Origin: Flavobacterium enshiense DK69
Lineage (GTDB): Bacteria > Bacteroidota > Bacteroidia > Flavobacteriales > Flavobacteriaceae
NCBI RefSeq assembly: GCF_000498495.1
Contig: NZ_AVCS01000015.1
Location: 186,001-250,000, forward strand
Direction of reading: 5' to 3'
Length of the DNA stretch: 64,000 nt
Numbering within the stretch: the first letter of the stretch is position 1; each line of letters begins with the position of its first letter. Both the position numbers and the translations under genes were made by a program. The notes beneath the pieces are model-generated. The model had not been told where the DNA came from, made no database searches, and saw nothing but the letters and a program-made list of their open reading frames with translations. Below are positions 27,918 to 36,957 of this stretch, piece after piece.

Positions 27918-27992
27918 TCGGGGTGGCAGGATTCGAACCTGCGACCTCCTGGTCCCAAACCAGGCGCGATGACCGGGCTACGCTACACCCCG
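27918..27992 (-). tRNA. tRNA-Pro (anticodon TGG)
   Basis: On the minus strand a complete cloverleaf folds: acceptor CGGGGTG/CACCCCG, D arm with GTAGCCCGGTCATCGC, anticodon stem CCTGG/CCAGG enclosing loop TTTGGGA (anticodon TGG), and T arm GCAGG-TTCGAAT-CCTGC, with discriminator A. The CCA end is not encoded. No split copy of the 3' end was seen nearby, so there is no sign that an integrative element has used it. Confidence 0.96.
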
Positions 27993-28089
27993 TGTAATTG
28001 TGGTGCAAATATAGAGCTAAAATTTTATTCCCAAAATATTTTTACAAATAAATTGAAATTATTTTCGAATAGTTAAATCTGATATATTT

Positions 28090-28123
28090 TTTGAAAATCT
28101 TTTTTAATTAAAACTTACATTTG
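28090..28123 (+). promoter_or_regulatory. Probable trxB promoter
   Basis: TACATTTG at 28116-28123 fits the Bacteroidota -7 consensus TAnnTTTG. A TTTG lies 22 bases before it, slightly beyond the usual 19. The box is 34 bases upstream of the trxB ATG. Confidence 0.6.
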
Positions 28124-28157
28124 TGGCCTACTAAATGAATAAAAACACAATACAATT

Positions 28158-29132
28158 ATGTCTGATACTATAGAAAAAGTAAAATGCCTTATTATAGGTT
28201 CTGGCCCAGCAGGTTATACTGCCGCAATTTATGCTGCCAGAGCAAACATGCATCCGGTTTTGTACCAAGGAACACAACCGGGCGGCCAATTAACAACAAC
28301 GAATGAAGTGGAAAACTTTCCAGGTTATCAAGACGGGATTTCAGGTCCTGAAATGATGATCGAGTTGCAAAAACAGGCAGAACGCTTCGGAACTGACGTT
28401 CGCGACGGTTGGGCAACAAAGGTTGATTTCTCAGGAGATGTTCATAAAGTTTGGATTAACGATACCAAAGAAATTCACTGTGATACCGTAATTATTTCAA
28501 CAGGAGCTTCTGCAAAATATTTAGGATTGCCTTCAGAACAACATTATCTTCAAATGGGTGGCGGAGTTTCTGCCTGTGCGGTTTGCGACGGTTTCTTTTA
28601 CAGAAACCAGGAGGTAGTGATTGTTGGAGCAGGGGACAGTGCTTGTGAAGAAGCACATTATTTATCCAAATTGTGTAAAAAAGTAACAATGTTGGTGCGT
28701 AGTGAAACTTTCCGTGCTTCTAAAATCATGGAAGAGCGCGTGAAAAAAACAGAAAACATCGAAATCTTGCTTCACACTGAAACCGAAGAAGTATTGGGCG
28801 ACGGAAACGTGGTAACCGGTGTTCTTGCGAAAAACAAAGCTACAGGAGAGATCATTGAAATCCCTGCAACCGGATTTTTCGTGGCAATCGGACACAAACC
28901 AAACACGGACATCTTTAAAGATTATCTGAATTTGGATGAAACAGGTTACATCATTAACGAACCGGGTACTGCCAAAACAAATGTACCGGGAGTATTCGTT
29001 GGTGGGGACGCTGCTGATCATGTTTACCGTCAGGCTGTAACAGCTGCGGGTACAGGCTGTATGGCTGCTTTGGATGCCGAGCGTTATTTGGCTGCTAAAG
29101 AGCATGCTAATTTAGACGTGGCGACTGCCTAA
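28158..29132 (+). CDS. trxB: Thioredoxin reductase
   Basis: A 324-residue low-molecular-weight NADPH:thioredoxin reductase. Two Rossmann motifs (IIGSGPAGYTAAIYAARA at the start for FAD; VVIVGAGDSACEEA for NADPH) frame the redox centre CAVC (140-143) in ACAVCDGFF. PGGQLTTTNEVENFPG is the classic FAD-contact segment. It acts in the cytosol to keep thioredoxin reduced, also for ribonucleotide reductase. It is single, with a terminator right after it. Confidence 0.97.
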   Translation: MSDTIEKVKCLIIGSGPAGYTAAIYAARANMHPVLYQGTQPGGQLTTTNEVENFPGYQDGISGPEMMIELQKQAERFGTDVRDGWATKVDFSGDVHKVWINDTKEIHCDTVIISTGASAKYLGLPSEQHYLQMGGGVSACAVCDGFFYRNQEVVIVGAGDSACEEAHYLSKLCKKVTMLVRSETFRASKIMEERVKKTENIEILLHTETEEVLGDGNVVTGVLAKNKATGEIIEIPATGFFVAIGHKPNTDIFKDYLNLDETGYIINEPGTAKTNVPGVFVGGDAADHVYRQAVTAAGTGCMAALDAERYLAAKEHANLDVATA

Positions 29133-29143
29133 CTGAAAAGAAC

Positions 29144-29197
29144 AATTTCAAAATATTGCATAAAAAAAGCTTCAACATTGTTGAAGCTTTTTTGTTT
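29144..29197. terminator. Repeated terminator block (copy 1), bidirectional
   Basis: The stem AAAAAAGCTTCAAC/GTTGAAGCTTTTTT (29163-29193) sits between convergent trxB and the P1 peptidase gene. The flank AATTTCAAAAxATTGCAT before the stem, and GTTTA after it, recur almost identically at 34609-34663. The block is thus a dispersed repeat. Confidence 0.85.
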
Positions 29198-30353
29198 ACT
29201 TTTTATAGCGGTTGTATTTTTTCAGGATAGTCTGCAAGACATCGTGAGGCAGGGCAAAAAATTTATTGTTGTTGATGCCTTCCATGTCTTCAGCAGCTAC
29301 CAAAGTGTTGATGATCGCTTCTTCTGTAGCTTCTACCGTAGCTCTGAAAATCGGGTTTAATTTTTCTTTTGGGAGAGCGTTCCAGGTCTGCATGGTTTCG
29401 TTTTCATCTGTTTTTGGCTCCGCTGTGGAAAGCGCTAAAAAGATTTCACCGGAACTGTCATTGGAAAACGTACCTGTTCGTGCGATTCCGTGGGTGACGC
29501 GTTTAGCTACCAGTTTTAGCTGACTAGGTAAGAGAGGTGCATCGGTGGCTACAATTACAATGGCTGAACCGTCTTTTCGCGTCGGATTGTGTAAAACGGG
29601 TTTGTACTCTTTGATTTGTTTTCCGACTGGTACTCCTGAAATCATTAAATCTGATCTTCCACCAAAATTGGCCTGAATGAAGACGCCTAATGTATATTGT
29701 TTGCCATCAATGGTGAAGGTTCTGGAAGCCGTTCCGCTGCCGCCTTTAAAATGATATAGTGCCATTCCGGTTCCGCCTCCTACATTGCCTTCCTGTACAG
29801 GACCTGCTTTTGCATTGTCCAGAGCTTCCCAAACGTGTTCTTTTTTTACGTGGAATCCGTTGATGTCATTCAGCATTCCGTCCCAGGTTTCTGCTACTAT
29901 AGGTAGTCCGAATGAAAAATCAATGAAATCACCTTCTGAAAATTTCTTGTAATTCCATTCGCCAATGGCATCTCTAACCGTTCCCACACTATTGGTATTG
30001 GTGATTCCGATGGGGCCGTAGCCTAAACCGTAATCTTCGATATTTGGGATTCCGGTCATTTCACCGTCGCCATTTAAACTGAACCAGGCTGCTGCGTAAC
30101 TTTTGGGTGTTTTTCCTTTAGGAAGGATTACGGTAACTCCGGTGCGAACAGGGCCTTTGCCTGTTTCTAATTTTCCGGTACCCTCAATTATTGTTTTGTA
30201 GCCGACTTCAATACCCGGAACGTCGGTAATCGCATTGTTTTTTCCGGGCGTTCCCTCGAGTGGAATTCCCAAATCGCGTGCCCTTGGTTTTGTCTGTGCC
30301 AGTCCGATAAGTGTTGTAAACAGAAGGAAGGCCGAAAGTATAATCCTGTTCAT
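29196..30353 (-). CDS. P1 family peptidase (DmpA/L-aminopeptidase D-esterase type)
   Basis: A 385-residue exported peptidase of the N-terminal-nucleophile fold. These enzymes self-cleave before a Ser to form alpha and beta chains; the likely site is the Gly-Ser of RKDGSAIVIVATDAPL, near residue 263. A signal peptide (FLLFTTLIGLAQ) opens it. The alpha-chain motifs GNVGGGTGMALYHFKGG and NTNSVGTVRDAIGEW are typical. It is likely periplasmic and cleaves small peptides or beta-peptides. It shares the terminator block with trxB. Confidence 0.88.
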   Translation of the reverse strand: MNRIILSAFLLFTTLIGLAQTKPRARDLGIPLEGTPGKNNAITDVPGIEVGYKTIIEGTGKLETGKGPVRTGVTVILPKGKTPKSYAAAWFSLNGDGEMTGIPNIEDYGLGYGPIGITNTNSVGTVRDAIGEWNYKKFSEGDFIDFSFGLPIVAETWDGMLNDINGFHVKKEHVWEALDNAKAGPVQEGNVGGGTGMALYHFKGGSGTASRTFTIDGKQYTLGVFIQANFGGRSDLMISGVPVGKQIKEYKPVLHNPTRKDGSAIVIVATDAPLLPSQLKLVAKRVTHGIARTGTFSNDSSGEIFLALSTAEPKTDENETMQTWNALPKEKLNPIFRATVEATEEAIINTLVAAEDMEGINNNKFFALPHDVLQTILKKYNRYKK

Positions 30354-30427
30354 TCTTTATTTTTTGATATATCAAGCAATTTTACTAAAAATTTCAAAAT
30401 AGTGCAACTAAAAGTTTGTTAATCTTA

Positions 30428-30491
30428 AAATCAGGAACGCTGTTTGAAAAAGTGACGGGAACAAAAAAGCCCCGATAGTATCGAGGCTTTT
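30428..30491 (-). repeat. 64-bp direct repeat with terminator, copy B
   Basis: It contains the stem AAAAGCCCCGATA/TATCGAGGCTTTT that terminates the T9SS gene at 30516. It matches 32564-32627 at roughly 59 of 64 positions. It marks the end of the second unit of a tandem duplication. Confidence 0.85.
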
Positions 30492-30515
30492 GTTTATGAG
30501 TAAAAAAGACAGTTA

Positions 30516-32324
30516 TTAATTTTTTACAATTTTAAAAGTGCTTTGTTTTTTACCAGAGTCTACCGAAATAAAATAAATGCCTGTTTTTAATGCTGAAAAA
30601 TCAAGCTGTACTTCGTTGTTGTCGTATTCTTTCTGAAGTACCATTTGTCCCAGCTGATTAAAAGCGGTAACCTTGTTGATGGTTTGGTTGTTTTTGATGT
30701 TCAGAATATCGGCAACCGGATTTGGACTTACTATGAAATTTTGAGAATTGAAATCATTTGTGCCTAAATTTGAGTTTACCGTTATTGTAATATCAGTTAC
30801 GTTTCTTGAGCATGCGCCGCCAGACATAGAGGAGGTAATTGTATAAGTAACACTTCCCGGCAATGCTGTGTTTACCAGTGAAAGTAGTTGATTAATTGTA
30901 TTTCCGCTTCCGGAAGTTGCTCCTGTTACGTTATTTTGGGTAACTGTCCATTGGTATGTAGCTTCAGGGGAATTACTTGAAAGTGAAATATCAGTCAAAT
31001 CTCCCGAATTTATGGATTGATTTGTTGCTGTAGCTGTAATGTCTGGAGACTCTAAAACTGTTACTATGCCGGAAGCACTCGCGCTCTGACACCCGTTATT
31101 GCTTGCGATCACACTATAAGTACCTGCTGTTGTAGTGGTAAAACTATCAGCATTTCCAGGATTTGCAGCTCCTGCAGGAACCGTCCATACATAAGTATAT
31201 GTTCCTGTAGTGCCTGTTGTGGCGGTAACCGTGGTGCTTGAACCGCTGCAAACAGTTGAATTGTTAACTGTTACTGTTGGTATTGGATTAACCCTAATAA
31301 TCATCGCAGTTGGTACTGCACATGGATCTGCCGGATCCGGTGTAAAAGTATACATCGTTGTAGTTGTGTTATCCAGCCTCGGTGACCACGTTCCATTGAT
31401 ACCTTCATTAGAAGTTGTAGGTAATGCCGCTAACGATTCTCCTGTACAAATTGGTGCCACCGCCGCAAACGTAGGCGTCGTGCTTGGATTAACCATAATT
31501 ATCTGCATAATAGTACACCCGTTATTATTTGTATATGTAATCATTGTAGTCCCTGCAGACATTGCGGAAACCAATCCGGTTGAATTTACTGTGGCTACTG
31601 AGGCATCTGATGATATCCATGGATTGCTTGCTGCGGGTATTCCGGTACCTGTGTATTGAATTGTATTGCCCACGCAAACCGATGCAGAGCCGGAAATTGT
31701 TGGTGTTGGATTAACAGTTACCATCACTGATGTTGCAAGCGAACTTGAGCACCCTGTCGAGGATGTGACACTTACCAGGTTATAAACAGTAGTAGATGTT
31801 AAGGAACCTGTAGATAACGTTGCAGTCCCTGAAGAATTTAATATGATATTCTGGTTTGCACCCCCGTTTATAGTATAGGTGATGGTTGCATTTGGTGTTC
31901 CAAAGAAACTAAGTGTGGCAGAACTTCCGTAACAAACGGTTTGATTGGATGTTATAGCGGTTGTGGCTGTTGGAGAATCAGATATTCTGATGGTTGTATT
32001 GATTACAAAGTCAGGACATGTTCCGTCGGATGGAATTGTGTAGGTAACAACATGAAATCCCGGAGTGCTCATACTTGGAGTGATAGCTCCGGTATTGGAA
32101 TTTAACGCTAAACCTGGTGTGCTGGTAAATGTGCCTCCCGTGTAATTGTCGGTTCCAGTAATGGTAACGGGTTGAGGAGTACTGATGTCTGGACAAAAAG
32201 GAGATCCGTTATAGATTATTGTTGCTGTTGGACAAGCAACTGTTTCGGTTTCTGTTGTTTTGAGTGTATTTGAAAAAAGTAACCCAAAGGACAAAATGAA
32301 TAAAAGAGTAAAGATTTTTTTCAT
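30516..32324 (-). CDS. T9SS-exported surface protein with Ig/PKD-like repeats (copy B)
   Basis: A 602-residue protein with a signal peptide (MKKIFTLLFILSFGLLFS), a Ser/Thr-rich body of about five Ig/PKD-like modules (GSASVCVGNTIQYTGTGIPA; VNNSTVCSGSSTTVTATTGT) and a type A T9SS sorting domain at the end (SPNPVADILNIKNN to GIYFISVDSG). It is therefore secreted across the outer membrane and attached at the surface. It is paralogous to the next gene at 32651-34540 in end domain and downstream block, while the body has diverged. Role: adhesin-like, inferred from architecture. Confidence 0.85.
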   Translation of the reverse strand: MKKIFTLLFILSFGLLFSNTLKTTETETVACPTATIIYNGSPFCPDISTPQPVTITGTDNYTGGTFTSTPGLALNSNTGAITPSMSTPGFHVVTYTIPSDGTCPDFVINTTIRISDSPTATTAITSNQTVCYGSSATLSFFGTPNATITYTINGGANQNIILNSSGTATLSTGSLTSTTVYNLVSVTSSTGCSSSLATSVMVTVNPTPTISGSASVCVGNTIQYTGTGIPAASNPWISSDASVATVNSTGLVSAMSAGTTMITYTNNNGCTIMQIIMVNPSTTPTFAAVAPICTGESLAALPTTSNEGINGTWSPRLDNTTTTMYTFTPDPADPCAVPTAMIIRVNPIPTVTVNNSTVCSGSSTTVTATTGTTGTYTYVWTVPAGAANPGNADSFTTTTAGTYSVIASNNGCQSASASGIVTVLESPDITATATNQSINSGDLTDISLSSNSPEATYQWTVTQNNVTGATSGSGNTINQLLSLVNTALPGSVTYTITSSMSGGACSRNVTDITITVNSNLGTNDFNSQNFIVSPNPVADILNIKNNQTINKVTAFNQLGQMVLQKEYDNNEVQLDFSALKTGIYFISVDSGKKQSTFKIVKN

Positions 32325-32461
32325 GCAAAGAATTTTTTTTAATTCGCTGCAAATATAATCTTTTTATTACAAAGCAATGTTTTTTTGTTGTTTTAGGTGT
32401 TTGTTTTTTTGGTTTTTTAATGTATACAGGAAATAAGGGGGTGTTTTGTTAAATAATTGTA

Positions 32462-32563
32462 ATATTCGAGATTAATTCCCTTTTCAACGTTCAATGTGTG
32501 ATTTAGTTTACTTTACTCAGTACATAATTTTCGGAAGACCAACCGTTTTTTGCAGTATCATCC
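32462..32563 (-). pseudogene. Remnant of an SRPBCC/AHSA1 gene (decayed copy of 34681-35118)
   Basis: On the minus strand this stretch reads DDTAKNGWSSENYVLSK, matching DEATKNWSGSSENYALSE in the intact SRPBCC gene, and then runs into stop codons within ITH and TLKRE. DNA similarity to 34750-34860 covers roughly 100 bases (for example GCATAATTTTCGGA versus ACATAATTTTCGGA). It abuts the 64-bp repeat at 32564, so it is a decayed copy carried by the tandem duplication. Confidence 0.8.
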
Positions 32564-32627
32564 AAATCAGGAATGCTGTTTGAAAAAGTGATGGAAACAA
32601 AAAAGCCCCGATAGTATCGGAGCTTTT
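32564..32627 (-). repeat. 64-bp direct repeat with terminator, copy A
   Basis: The partner of 30428-30491. Its hairpin AAAAAGCCCCGATA/TATCGGAGCTTTTT terminates the gene at 32651. Differences are five scattered substitutions. Confidence 0.85.
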
Positions 32628-32650
32628 TTTATTCGTATGAAATGAGGTTT

Positions 32651-34540
32651 TTAACTTTTTACAATTTTGATGTTTTTTGTTTTGTCGGAATCAATGATTA
32701 TAAAATAGATTCCGGTATTTAAGACAGATAAATCGATCTGTACGTTTTTGCTATTGGATTCCTTTTCAATAATAAGTTGACCTAAGTGATTCAAGACGTT
32801 TACTTTGGAGATGATTTGATCGTTCTGTAGGCTCAATATGTCGGTTACAGGATTCGGACTGATTGTTAAATCATGTTGGATGATTTCGGGTAAATCAATA
32901 GTAATGGTAATATCGGAGCAGCCATTTGCATCTGTTACATGAATTTCATGTTGTCCGAAAGTTATGTCGCTGAATGTATTTGAAGTCTGTAATTCTCCTC
33001 CATCAATTTGATATAAATAATTTCCGATTTCATTTGTAGTCACGACTACGGTATAATTTCCGTCGAATTGTTCATGGTGAGTTGCACTTGCCGATTGTGC
33101 GGGAGAAGATTCAACTACATTAACCGATGCAGTTGCTACACATGCTGTTGCCATACTTGAAACGGTCACAGTGTATATACCCGCTTCGGAAGCTGTAAAC
33201 GAACTGCTTTCCCCAATCACGGTATTCATATCGTTGTCAAGACGCCATTCGAAAAGATAATCATTAGGGGATAACCCGGTTTCTAACACATATGGTGTAA
33301 GGACATTGTTTGTGATTTCATCCACGCAAATAATTCCGTCCTGAATATTTAGCCGCGGTAAAGGGTAGACTGTTATTGGTATTGTTATAGTATTTCCGGA
33401 ACAACCATTGTTCAATGGTATAATGGTGTAAGTTACCGTTCCGGGGGCATTACCTGTTGCGGTTAAAACCTGATTGATTGGTATTCCCGCTCCGGGAGTA
33501 ATTTCAGTTCCGTTACCGTCAAAAGCACCTGTAACGCCATTTTGAACTACTGTCCATGTAATAGTAGTTCCTGGGGTATTTGTGTAAAGAGAAATTCCTG
33601 AAGACTCTCCACTGCAGATACTTTGCCAGCCGCCAGAAAAAAACAGTTCTGGTGCAGGATTAACAGTTACTGTAACCGTGAATGGATCGCCTGTACATCC
33701 GTTAACGATTGGTGTTATGATATAAGTAACTACACCTTGAGACATGCTGATTGTAGCTAAGGTTTGATTGATTTGGTTTCCGGTTCCGGACATCGCTCCC
33801 AGTACACCTGTTGGTATTACAGTCCAATTGAAAAAAGTTCCGGGAACATTACTGGTCAATACTATATTGGTTGTTTCTCCTGAACAGAGGGTTGATGACG
33901 AAACACTTGCTCTAACAATTGGCTTTGGAGTAACAGTAACCGTAACTGTTTTTGGGGTACCAGGACAACCATTGACAACCGGTGTAATTGTATAAACAGC
34001 TTGACCTATAATTGTTCCTGAAGTTGTAAGAACCTGATTAATAGATGTTCCTGTTCCGCTTGTTGCACCGGTTACACCTGCTGTTTGAGCAACGTTCCAG
34101 CTAAAAGTAGTGTTGCTTACATTGCTACTCATAGTAATATTCGTAGAGCTTCCATTGCAAATAGAGTATTGAGTTGAATTAACGTTTACTACCGGAACAG
34201 GGTTTACAAATATTGTCACAGTAATAGGATTGCCGGAGCAACTATCACCAAATGGAGTAATGGTGTAAACAACCTGACCTGCATTAACCGAAGTTGTACT
34301 AAGTGCCTGGGAGATTACGTTTCCGGAACCATTACTGGCACCGGTTACTCCGGTTTGAACAGCAGTCCAGGTAAATGTTGTGTTGGCTACATTACTGCTA
34401 AGTTGGATATTGGTTGTTTGTCCGCTGCATAGAGTTTCAGATGTAGGCGACGCTATAGCGGTTGGGCAGGTTAGTTTACTTCCGGAAGCCCATAAAGTGC
34501 ATCCCAAGAATACCAATAATAAAGAGTAGATTTTTCCCAT
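32651..34540 (-). CDS. T9SS-exported surface protein with PKD-like repeats (copy A)
   Basis: A 629-residue protein. After a signal peptide it has four or five consecutive modules of about 90 residues, each with LCSGxTTNIxLxSNV, then TFTWTAVQTGVTGA, then VTYxITPxxNGCxG; a further module (GICVDEITNN onward) and a type A T9SS sorting domain follow (ISPNPVTDILSLQND to GIYFIIIDSDK). The repeated cysteines may pair between strands. It is surface-attached and adhesin-like. The upstream neighbour is an SRPBCC gene, as in the decayed copy. Confidence 0.87.
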   Translation of the reverse strand: MGKIYSLLLVFLGCTLWASGSKLTCPTAIASPTSETLCSGQTTNIQLSSNVANTTFTWTAVQTGVTGASNGSGNVISQALSTTSVNAGQVVYTITPFGDSCSGNPITVTIFVNPVPVVNVNSTQYSICNGSSTNITMSSNVSNTTFSWNVAQTAGVTGATSGTGTSINQVLTTSGTIIGQAVYTITPVVNGCPGTPKTVTVTVTPKPIVRASVSSSTLCSGETTNIVLTSNVPGTFFNWTVIPTGVLGAMSGTGNQINQTLATISMSQGVVTYIITPIVNGCTGDPFTVTVTVNPAPELFFSGGWQSICSGESSGISLYTNTPGTTITWTVVQNGVTGAFDGNGTEITPGAGIPINQVLTATGNAPGTVTYTIIPLNNGCSGNTITIPITVYPLPRLNIQDGIICVDEITNNVLTPYVLETGLSPNDYLFEWRLDNDMNTVIGESSSFTASEAGIYTVTVSSMATACVATASVNVVESSPAQSASATHHEQFDGNYTVVVTTNEIGNYLYQIDGGELQTSNTFSDITFGQHEIHVTDANGCSDITITIDLPEIIQHDLTISPNPVTDILSLQNDQIISKVNVLNHLGQLIIEKESNSKNVQIDLSVLNTGIYFIIIDSDKTKNIKIVKS

Positions 34541-34608
34541 AAGCGGTATTAGTTTTTATAAGGTAAATGTAGTCTATTTTTTATATCGAACAGTTTAATT
34601 GAAAGTAG

Positions 34609-34663
34609 AATTTCAAAAGATTGCATAAAAAAAGCTTCAACAATGTTGAAGCTTTTTGTTTAT
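34609..34663 (-). terminator. Repeated terminator block (copy 2)
   Basis: The stem AAAAAGCTTCAACA/TGTTGAAGCTTTTT (34629-34657) ends the SRPBCC gene at 34681. The block, with its flanks, is nearly the same as 29144-29197, 5.4 kb away. Confidence 0.85.
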
Positions 34664-34680
34664 TAAAGGTTGCAGGAGTT

Positions 34681-35118
34681 TTATTCTTCTGCCAGTTTTT
34701 TAACTAAATCCAAAGCCAAAGGGAATGTTTTGTTGAAGTAGTCCAGATACTCAGGAATGATGTCCATCTCAACACTCAGTGTCGTAATTCCGTCTGTTTC
34801 ACTCAGTGCATAATTTTCGGACGAGCCTGACCAATTTTTGGTGGCCTCATCCAAAGGTTGTTCAACTCCGTTTTTAACGACTCCGATATGTTTGAAATTC
34901 ATGACTTCATTTTCAATGCATTTATCAATCAAACTGTTCATTCCGTCGTTGTTGGCATCAAGAAAATGAATTTTACTGCCTTCTTTCCAATCTGTGACAG
35001 CTTTTGAACCTTCACTGAAAACCGTAGTCCATTTTCTGTAGGTGTCGTCGTTCCATAACACATTCCATACTTTTTCTTTTGGGGCACCGATAACGACTGT
35101 GAATTTTTCTTTTTTCAT
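34681..35118 (-). CDS. SRPBCC / AHSA1-type domain protein
   Basis: A 145-residue START-like protein: FTVVIGAPKEKVWNVLWND opens the fold, followed by KWTTVFSEGSKAVTDWKEGS, and a terminal amphipathic helix (YFNKTFPLALDLVKKLAEE). Its ligand is unknown. A decayed copy lies at 32462, downstream of the first adhesin gene, so the SRPBCC-adhesin-terminator set is the duplicated unit. Confidence 0.85.
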   Translation of the reverse strand: MKKEKFTVVIGAPKEKVWNVLWNDDTYRKWTTVFSEGSKAVTDWKEGSKIHFLDANNDGMNSLIDKCIENEVMNFKHIGVVKNGVEQPLDEATKNWSGSSENYALSETDGITTLSVEMDIIPEYLDYFNKTFPLALDLVKKLAEE

Positions 35119-35173
35119 GACTGCTGAATTTTGATTGTATTAAAGTTACTTAAAAATCATTTCAAAATTGAAA

Positions 35174-35203
35174 TTGTCTCCTTTCTAAATTAAATTATCT
35201 TTG
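35174..35203 (+). promoter_or_regulatory. Promoter of the ABC-F gene
   Basis: TTG at 35174-35176 and TATCTTTG at 35196-35203 are spaced by 19 bases, an almost ideal Bacteroidota housekeeping promoter. The ABC-F ATG follows about 60 bases later. Confidence 0.8.
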
Positions 35204-35262
35204 CACCTTTAAAAATGGTTGGAACTCTTCTGATTTCTAACCTCTAAATTCAAACTTCAGCA

Positions 35263-36897
35263 ATGATTACAGTAAACGATATCGCGGTAGAATTTGGCGG
35301 AACCACATTGTTCAGTGACGTGACTTTTGCCATCAACGAAAATGATAAAATTGCCCTTATGGGGAAAAACGGCGCAGGAAAGTCTACGTTGTTAAAGATA
35401 GTTGCCGGTGAAAACAAACCAAGCCGTGGAGGAATTTCCGCGCCAAGCGATGCTGTAATAGCTTATTTGCCGCAGCATTTGTTAACGGCTGATGATTGTA
35501 CGGTAATGGAAGAAACGTCCAAGGCTTTCGCCGATGTTTTGAACATGAAGAAGGAAATCGACGAAATCAATGAGCAGTTGACGATTCGTACCGATTATGA
35601 AAGCGACAGTTATATGAAACTGATCGAGCGCGTTTCCGAATTGAGCGAGAAATACTATTCGATTGAAGAAGTGAATTACGAAGCTGAGGTTGAAAAAGTG
35701 CTGAAAGGGTTAGGTTTTGAAAGAGAGGATTTCACCCGTTCCACTTCCGAGTTTTCAGGAGGATGGAGAATGCGTATTGAATTGGCAAAAATCCTTTTGA
35801 AGAAACCAGATTTGATTTTGCTGGATGAGCCGACAAACCACTTGGATATGGACAGTATTCAGTGGTTGGAAGATTTCCTTATCAATCAGGCGAAAGCGGT
35901 AATGGTGATTTCCCACGACCGAGCGTTCGTTGATAATATTACGAATCGTACTATCGAAGTTACCATGGGTCGAATCTATGACTACAAAGCAAAATACTCC
36001 GATTATTTAGTTTTACGTCAAGACCGAAGAATTCATCAACAAAAAGCGTACGATGAGCAGCAGAAATTTATTGCCGATAATCAAGCTTTTATTGAACGTT
36101 TTAGAGGAACATTCTCTAAAACCGAGCAAGTGCAATCACGTGTGCGTATGCTGGAAAAATTAGTTCCTGTTGAAGTGGATGAAATAGATACATCGGCATT
36201 AAAACTTAAATTCCCGCCATCACCTCGTTCAGGTCAATATCCTGTGGTGGTGGAAGAATTGTCAAAATCGTATGGCGATCATGTGGTTTTTAATAATGCC
36301 AGTATGGTAATTGAACGTGGTCAGAAAGTAGCTTTCGTAGGGAAAAACGGGGAAGGAAAATCGACCATGATTAAAGCCATCATGAAAGAAATCGATTTTG
36401 AAGGTGGTAAACTTGAGATCGGACATAATGTTCAGATTGGTTATTTTGCTCAAAACCAGGCTTCTTTGCTGGATGGAGAATTCACTATTTTTGATACTAT
36501 CGACCAGATTGCAGTTGGGGATGTACGTACCAAAATCAAAGATTTATTGGGAGCATTCATGTTCAAAGGAGATGATATCCAGAAGAAAGTAAAAGTGCTT
36601 TCCGGAGGAGAGAAAACTCGTTTAGCTATGATAAAACTGTTATTGGAGCCGGTTAACGTTCTGATTCTGGATGAGCCAACGAACCACCTTGATATGAAAA
36701 CCAAAGATATCATCAAAGACGCTTTAAAAGATTTCGACGGAACATTGATATTGGTATCCCATGACCGTGATTTCCTTGACGGTTTAGCTGAAAAAGTATT
36801 CGAATTTGGACACAAACGCGTGAAAGAACATTTCGAAGACATCAGAGGTTTCCTGGCTCACAAGAAAATGGAAAGTTTGAAGGAGATTGAAAAATAG
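35263..36897 (+). CDS. ABC-F family ATP-binding protein
   Basis: A 544-residue cytosolic ABC-F protein with two ATPase domains and no membrane part. Domain 1 has GKNGAGKSTLLK (Lys40), signature FSGGWRMR and LLDEPTNHLD; domain 2 has GKNGEGKSTM, LSGGEKTR and LILDEPTNHLD. The linker (about 245-310) holds the charged helical pair that reaches the ribosomal P/E sites in this family. These proteins act on stalled or antibiotic-bound ribosomes; the subfamily is not determined. It is single, with its own promoter and terminator. Confidence 0.92.
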   Translation: MITVNDIAVEFGGTTLFSDVTFAINENDKIALMGKNGAGKSTLLKIVAGENKPSRGGISAPSDAVIAYLPQHLLTADDCTVMEETSKAFADVLNMKKEIDEINEQLTIRTDYESDSYMKLIERVSELSEKYYSIEEVNYEAEVEKVLKGLGFEREDFTRSTSEFSGGWRMRIELAKILLKKPDLILLDEPTNHLDMDSIQWLEDFLINQAKAVMVISHDRAFVDNITNRTIEVTMGRIYDYKAKYSDYLVLRQDRRIHQQKAYDEQQKFIADNQAFIERFRGTFSKTEQVQSRVRMLEKLVPVEVDEIDTSALKLKFPPSPRSGQYPVVVEELSKSYGDHVVFNNASMVIERGQKVAFVGKNGEGKSTMIKAIMKEIDFEGGKLEIGHNVQIGYFAQNQASLLDGEFTIFDTIDQIAVGDVRTKIKDLLGAFMFKGDDIQKKVKVLSGGEKTRLAMIKLLLEPVNVLILDEPTNHLDMKTKDIIKDALKDFDGTLILVSHDRDFLDGLAEKVFEFGHKRVKEHFEDIRGFLAHKKMESLKEIEK

Positions 36898-36929
36898 ATA
36901 AAAAATAATTTAGCGTTCAAAAAATATTT

Positions 36930-36957
36930 AACCCGATAGTATAATAGCTGTCGGGTT
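36930..36957 (+). terminator. Terminator of the ABC-F gene
   Basis: AACCCGATAG pairs with CTGTCGGGTT (one wobble), followed by a T-run. Confidence 0.8.

Noticed and set aside
27754..27972. A 72-codon frame running into the tRNA-Pro gene
   Set aside because: It overlaps the tRNA and its terminator; not a credible gene.
27918..27992. tRNA-Pro as an integration site
   Set aside because: No integrase, no repeated tRNA 3' end and no foreign-looking block next to it.
31210..31659. A 149-codon frame antisense to the T9SS adhesin
   Set aside because: Its Val/Ile-rich sequence is the mirror of the Thr/Asn-rich repeat coding; no start signal or family.
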